The position numbers and the translations under genes are program-made. DNA of 6,362 nt, taken from positions 1 through 6,362 of the forward strand of contig URIN01000095.1 in assembly GCA_900547915.1 (NCBI GenBank), given 5' to 3'. The notes under the pieces were generated by a model. The model had not been told where the DNA came from. It ran no database searches and was given only the letters and a program-made list of their open reading frames with translations. The DNA comes from an uncultured Clostridium sp. GTDB lineage: Bacteria; Bacillota; Clostridia; Oscillospirales; Acutalibacteraceae. This document shows, in pieces, positions 5,951 through 6,362 of this stretch (position 1 is the first letter of the stretch; each line of letters starts with the position of its first letter).

Positions 5951-6079
5951 TTAAACCCAAGGCATCGTAGTATCGTTATCATCTCCCGGCTTTGTGACTG
6001 GCTCGCCACTTGTAGTGATAACATCAACTGTTGCAAATTCATTTACCTCTGTTTCAGGTCTTTCATACTTTTCTTTCAT
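5951..6079 (-). CDS. Small protein of 42 residues, function unknown
   Basis: This short open frame begins MKEKYERPETEVNEF, continues ATVDVITTSGEPVTK, and ends with an acidic stretch (PGDDNDTT) and MPWV. It has no signal peptide, membrane segment or cysteine. The coding case is strong: a GGAGG site at 6091-6087 lies seven bases before the ATG. The frame starts two bases after the stop of the upstream gene and stops three bases before the lipoprotein start. The layout (K-x-Y-x-x-P near the start, an F, then DVITTSG and an acidic tail) resembles many unnamed roughly 40-residue proteins I recall from Ruminococcaceae and Lachnospiraceae; this is not verified. A peptide precursor, a small partner of the envelope proteins, or a regulator are all possible. 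Confidence 0.8.
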   Translation of the reverse strand: MKEKYERPETEVNEFATVDVITTSGEPVTKPGDDNDTTMPWV

Positions 6080-6081
6080 TT

Positions 6082-6362
6082 TTATACCTCCAATAAATTA
6101 TTTAATGAGTTTTTAGTGTTCTGGTCTATTTCATCATCTGACATTACTTTTTGAGCAATGTCGTTGAACGAAAAGCAAAGAGTATCTGAATAATAGTAAA
6201 TTCCATCAATTTTAACATAAGCCCTTGCGCTTATTTCAGTATTGTAAGCTGTTTGCGGTATATCAATGAAAACAAGATTATATGTTGTTGTTTCATCCTC
6301 GTGTGTTAGGCGGTTATATGCTGTAAGCTGTAAAACATTACTGCTGTCAACATCATCAACAG
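6082..6362 (-). CDS. C-terminal end of a larger, probably extracellular protein (partial)
   Basis: An open frame enters from the right edge and runs 92 codons to TAA at 6084-6082; the start lies outside the window. The visible part reads YNLVFIDIPQTAYNTEISAR followed by AYVKIDGIYYYSDTLCFSF, then a short helical tail NDIAQKVMSDDEIDQNTK. The beta-strand pattern, with ARAYVK...YYYSDT, resembles the C-terminal region of large secreted or surface proteins of gut Clostridia. That resemblance is from memory, and no named domain can be assigned. Its last codons (TTG GAG GTA) contain the GGAGG ribosome site of the 42-residue gene, which begins two bases after its stop. It is therefore the upstream member of the envelope cluster. 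Confidence 0.75.
   Translation of the reverse strand, partial: VDDVDSSNVLQLTAYNRLTHEDETTTYNLVFIDIPQTAYNTEISARAYVKIDGIYYYSDTLCFSFNDIAQKVMSDDEIDQNTKNSLNNLLEV
6087..6091 (-). promoter_or_regulatory. Ribosome binding site inside the upstream gene, serving the 42-residue gene
   Basis: GGAGG lies within the last codons of the partial upstream gene and seven bases before the ATG at 6079. This is the main evidence that the 42-residue frame is translated. Confidence 0.85.

Noticed and set aside
1..6362. CRISPR array, tRNA, rRNA or riboswitch
   Set aside because: No regularly spaced repeats, tRNA-like cloverleaf or rRNA sequence was seen, and both visible operon leaders are too short for a riboswitch.

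Overview
The window looks like a low-GC Clostridia chromosome fragment, most likely a Ruminococcaceae/Oscillospiraceae-type gut bacterium. This rests on AT-rich genes with strong GGAGG ribosome sites, a TnpV-family protein, a BlaR1-like YKKP-x-FW membrane segment, and a Thr-rich lipoprotein with VTD...NGE repeats. No marker gene allows a firm species call. The first 31 bases are not biological: they are the Illumina Nextera (Tn5) read-2 adapter with its mosaic end, so genuine sequence starts near base 32.

Left half, bases 53-4300, holds two divergent housekeeping operons about amino-acid metabolism. On the minus strand, reading from 2529 down to 53, a PHP-family histidinol-phosphatase-like enzyme is followed after 15 bp by an Lrp/AsnC regulator. 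The regulator overlaps a class I/II aminotransferase by 4 bp (GTGA). The regulator-aminotransferase pair resembles AlaR-AlaT (YugG-YugH) of Bacillus subtilis. On the plus strand, an ACT-domain protein (UPF0237) and a UPF0210/DUF711 protein form a tight pair behind a strong promoter with an extended -10. The 131-bp divergent intergenic region also carries a 27-bp interrupted palindrome, a good operator candidate.

The middle, 4301-4869, holds one standalone TnpV-family gene between two hairpins. The first is terminator-like but lacks a U-tract. The second has a perfect 12-bp stem and probably stops transcription from both sides.

Right part, 4870-6362, is an accessory-looking minus-strand cluster of cell-envelope genes. 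It starts with the C-terminal end of a large, probably extracellular protein that runs off the window. Next come a 42-residue small protein, a Thr-rich lipoprotein, and a single-pass membrane protein resembling only the sensor part of BlaR1-type proteins. The first three are separated by 2 and 3 bases and so are almost certainly translated together. This cluster is the part of the window most likely to be undescribed; no function can be assigned from sequence alone.
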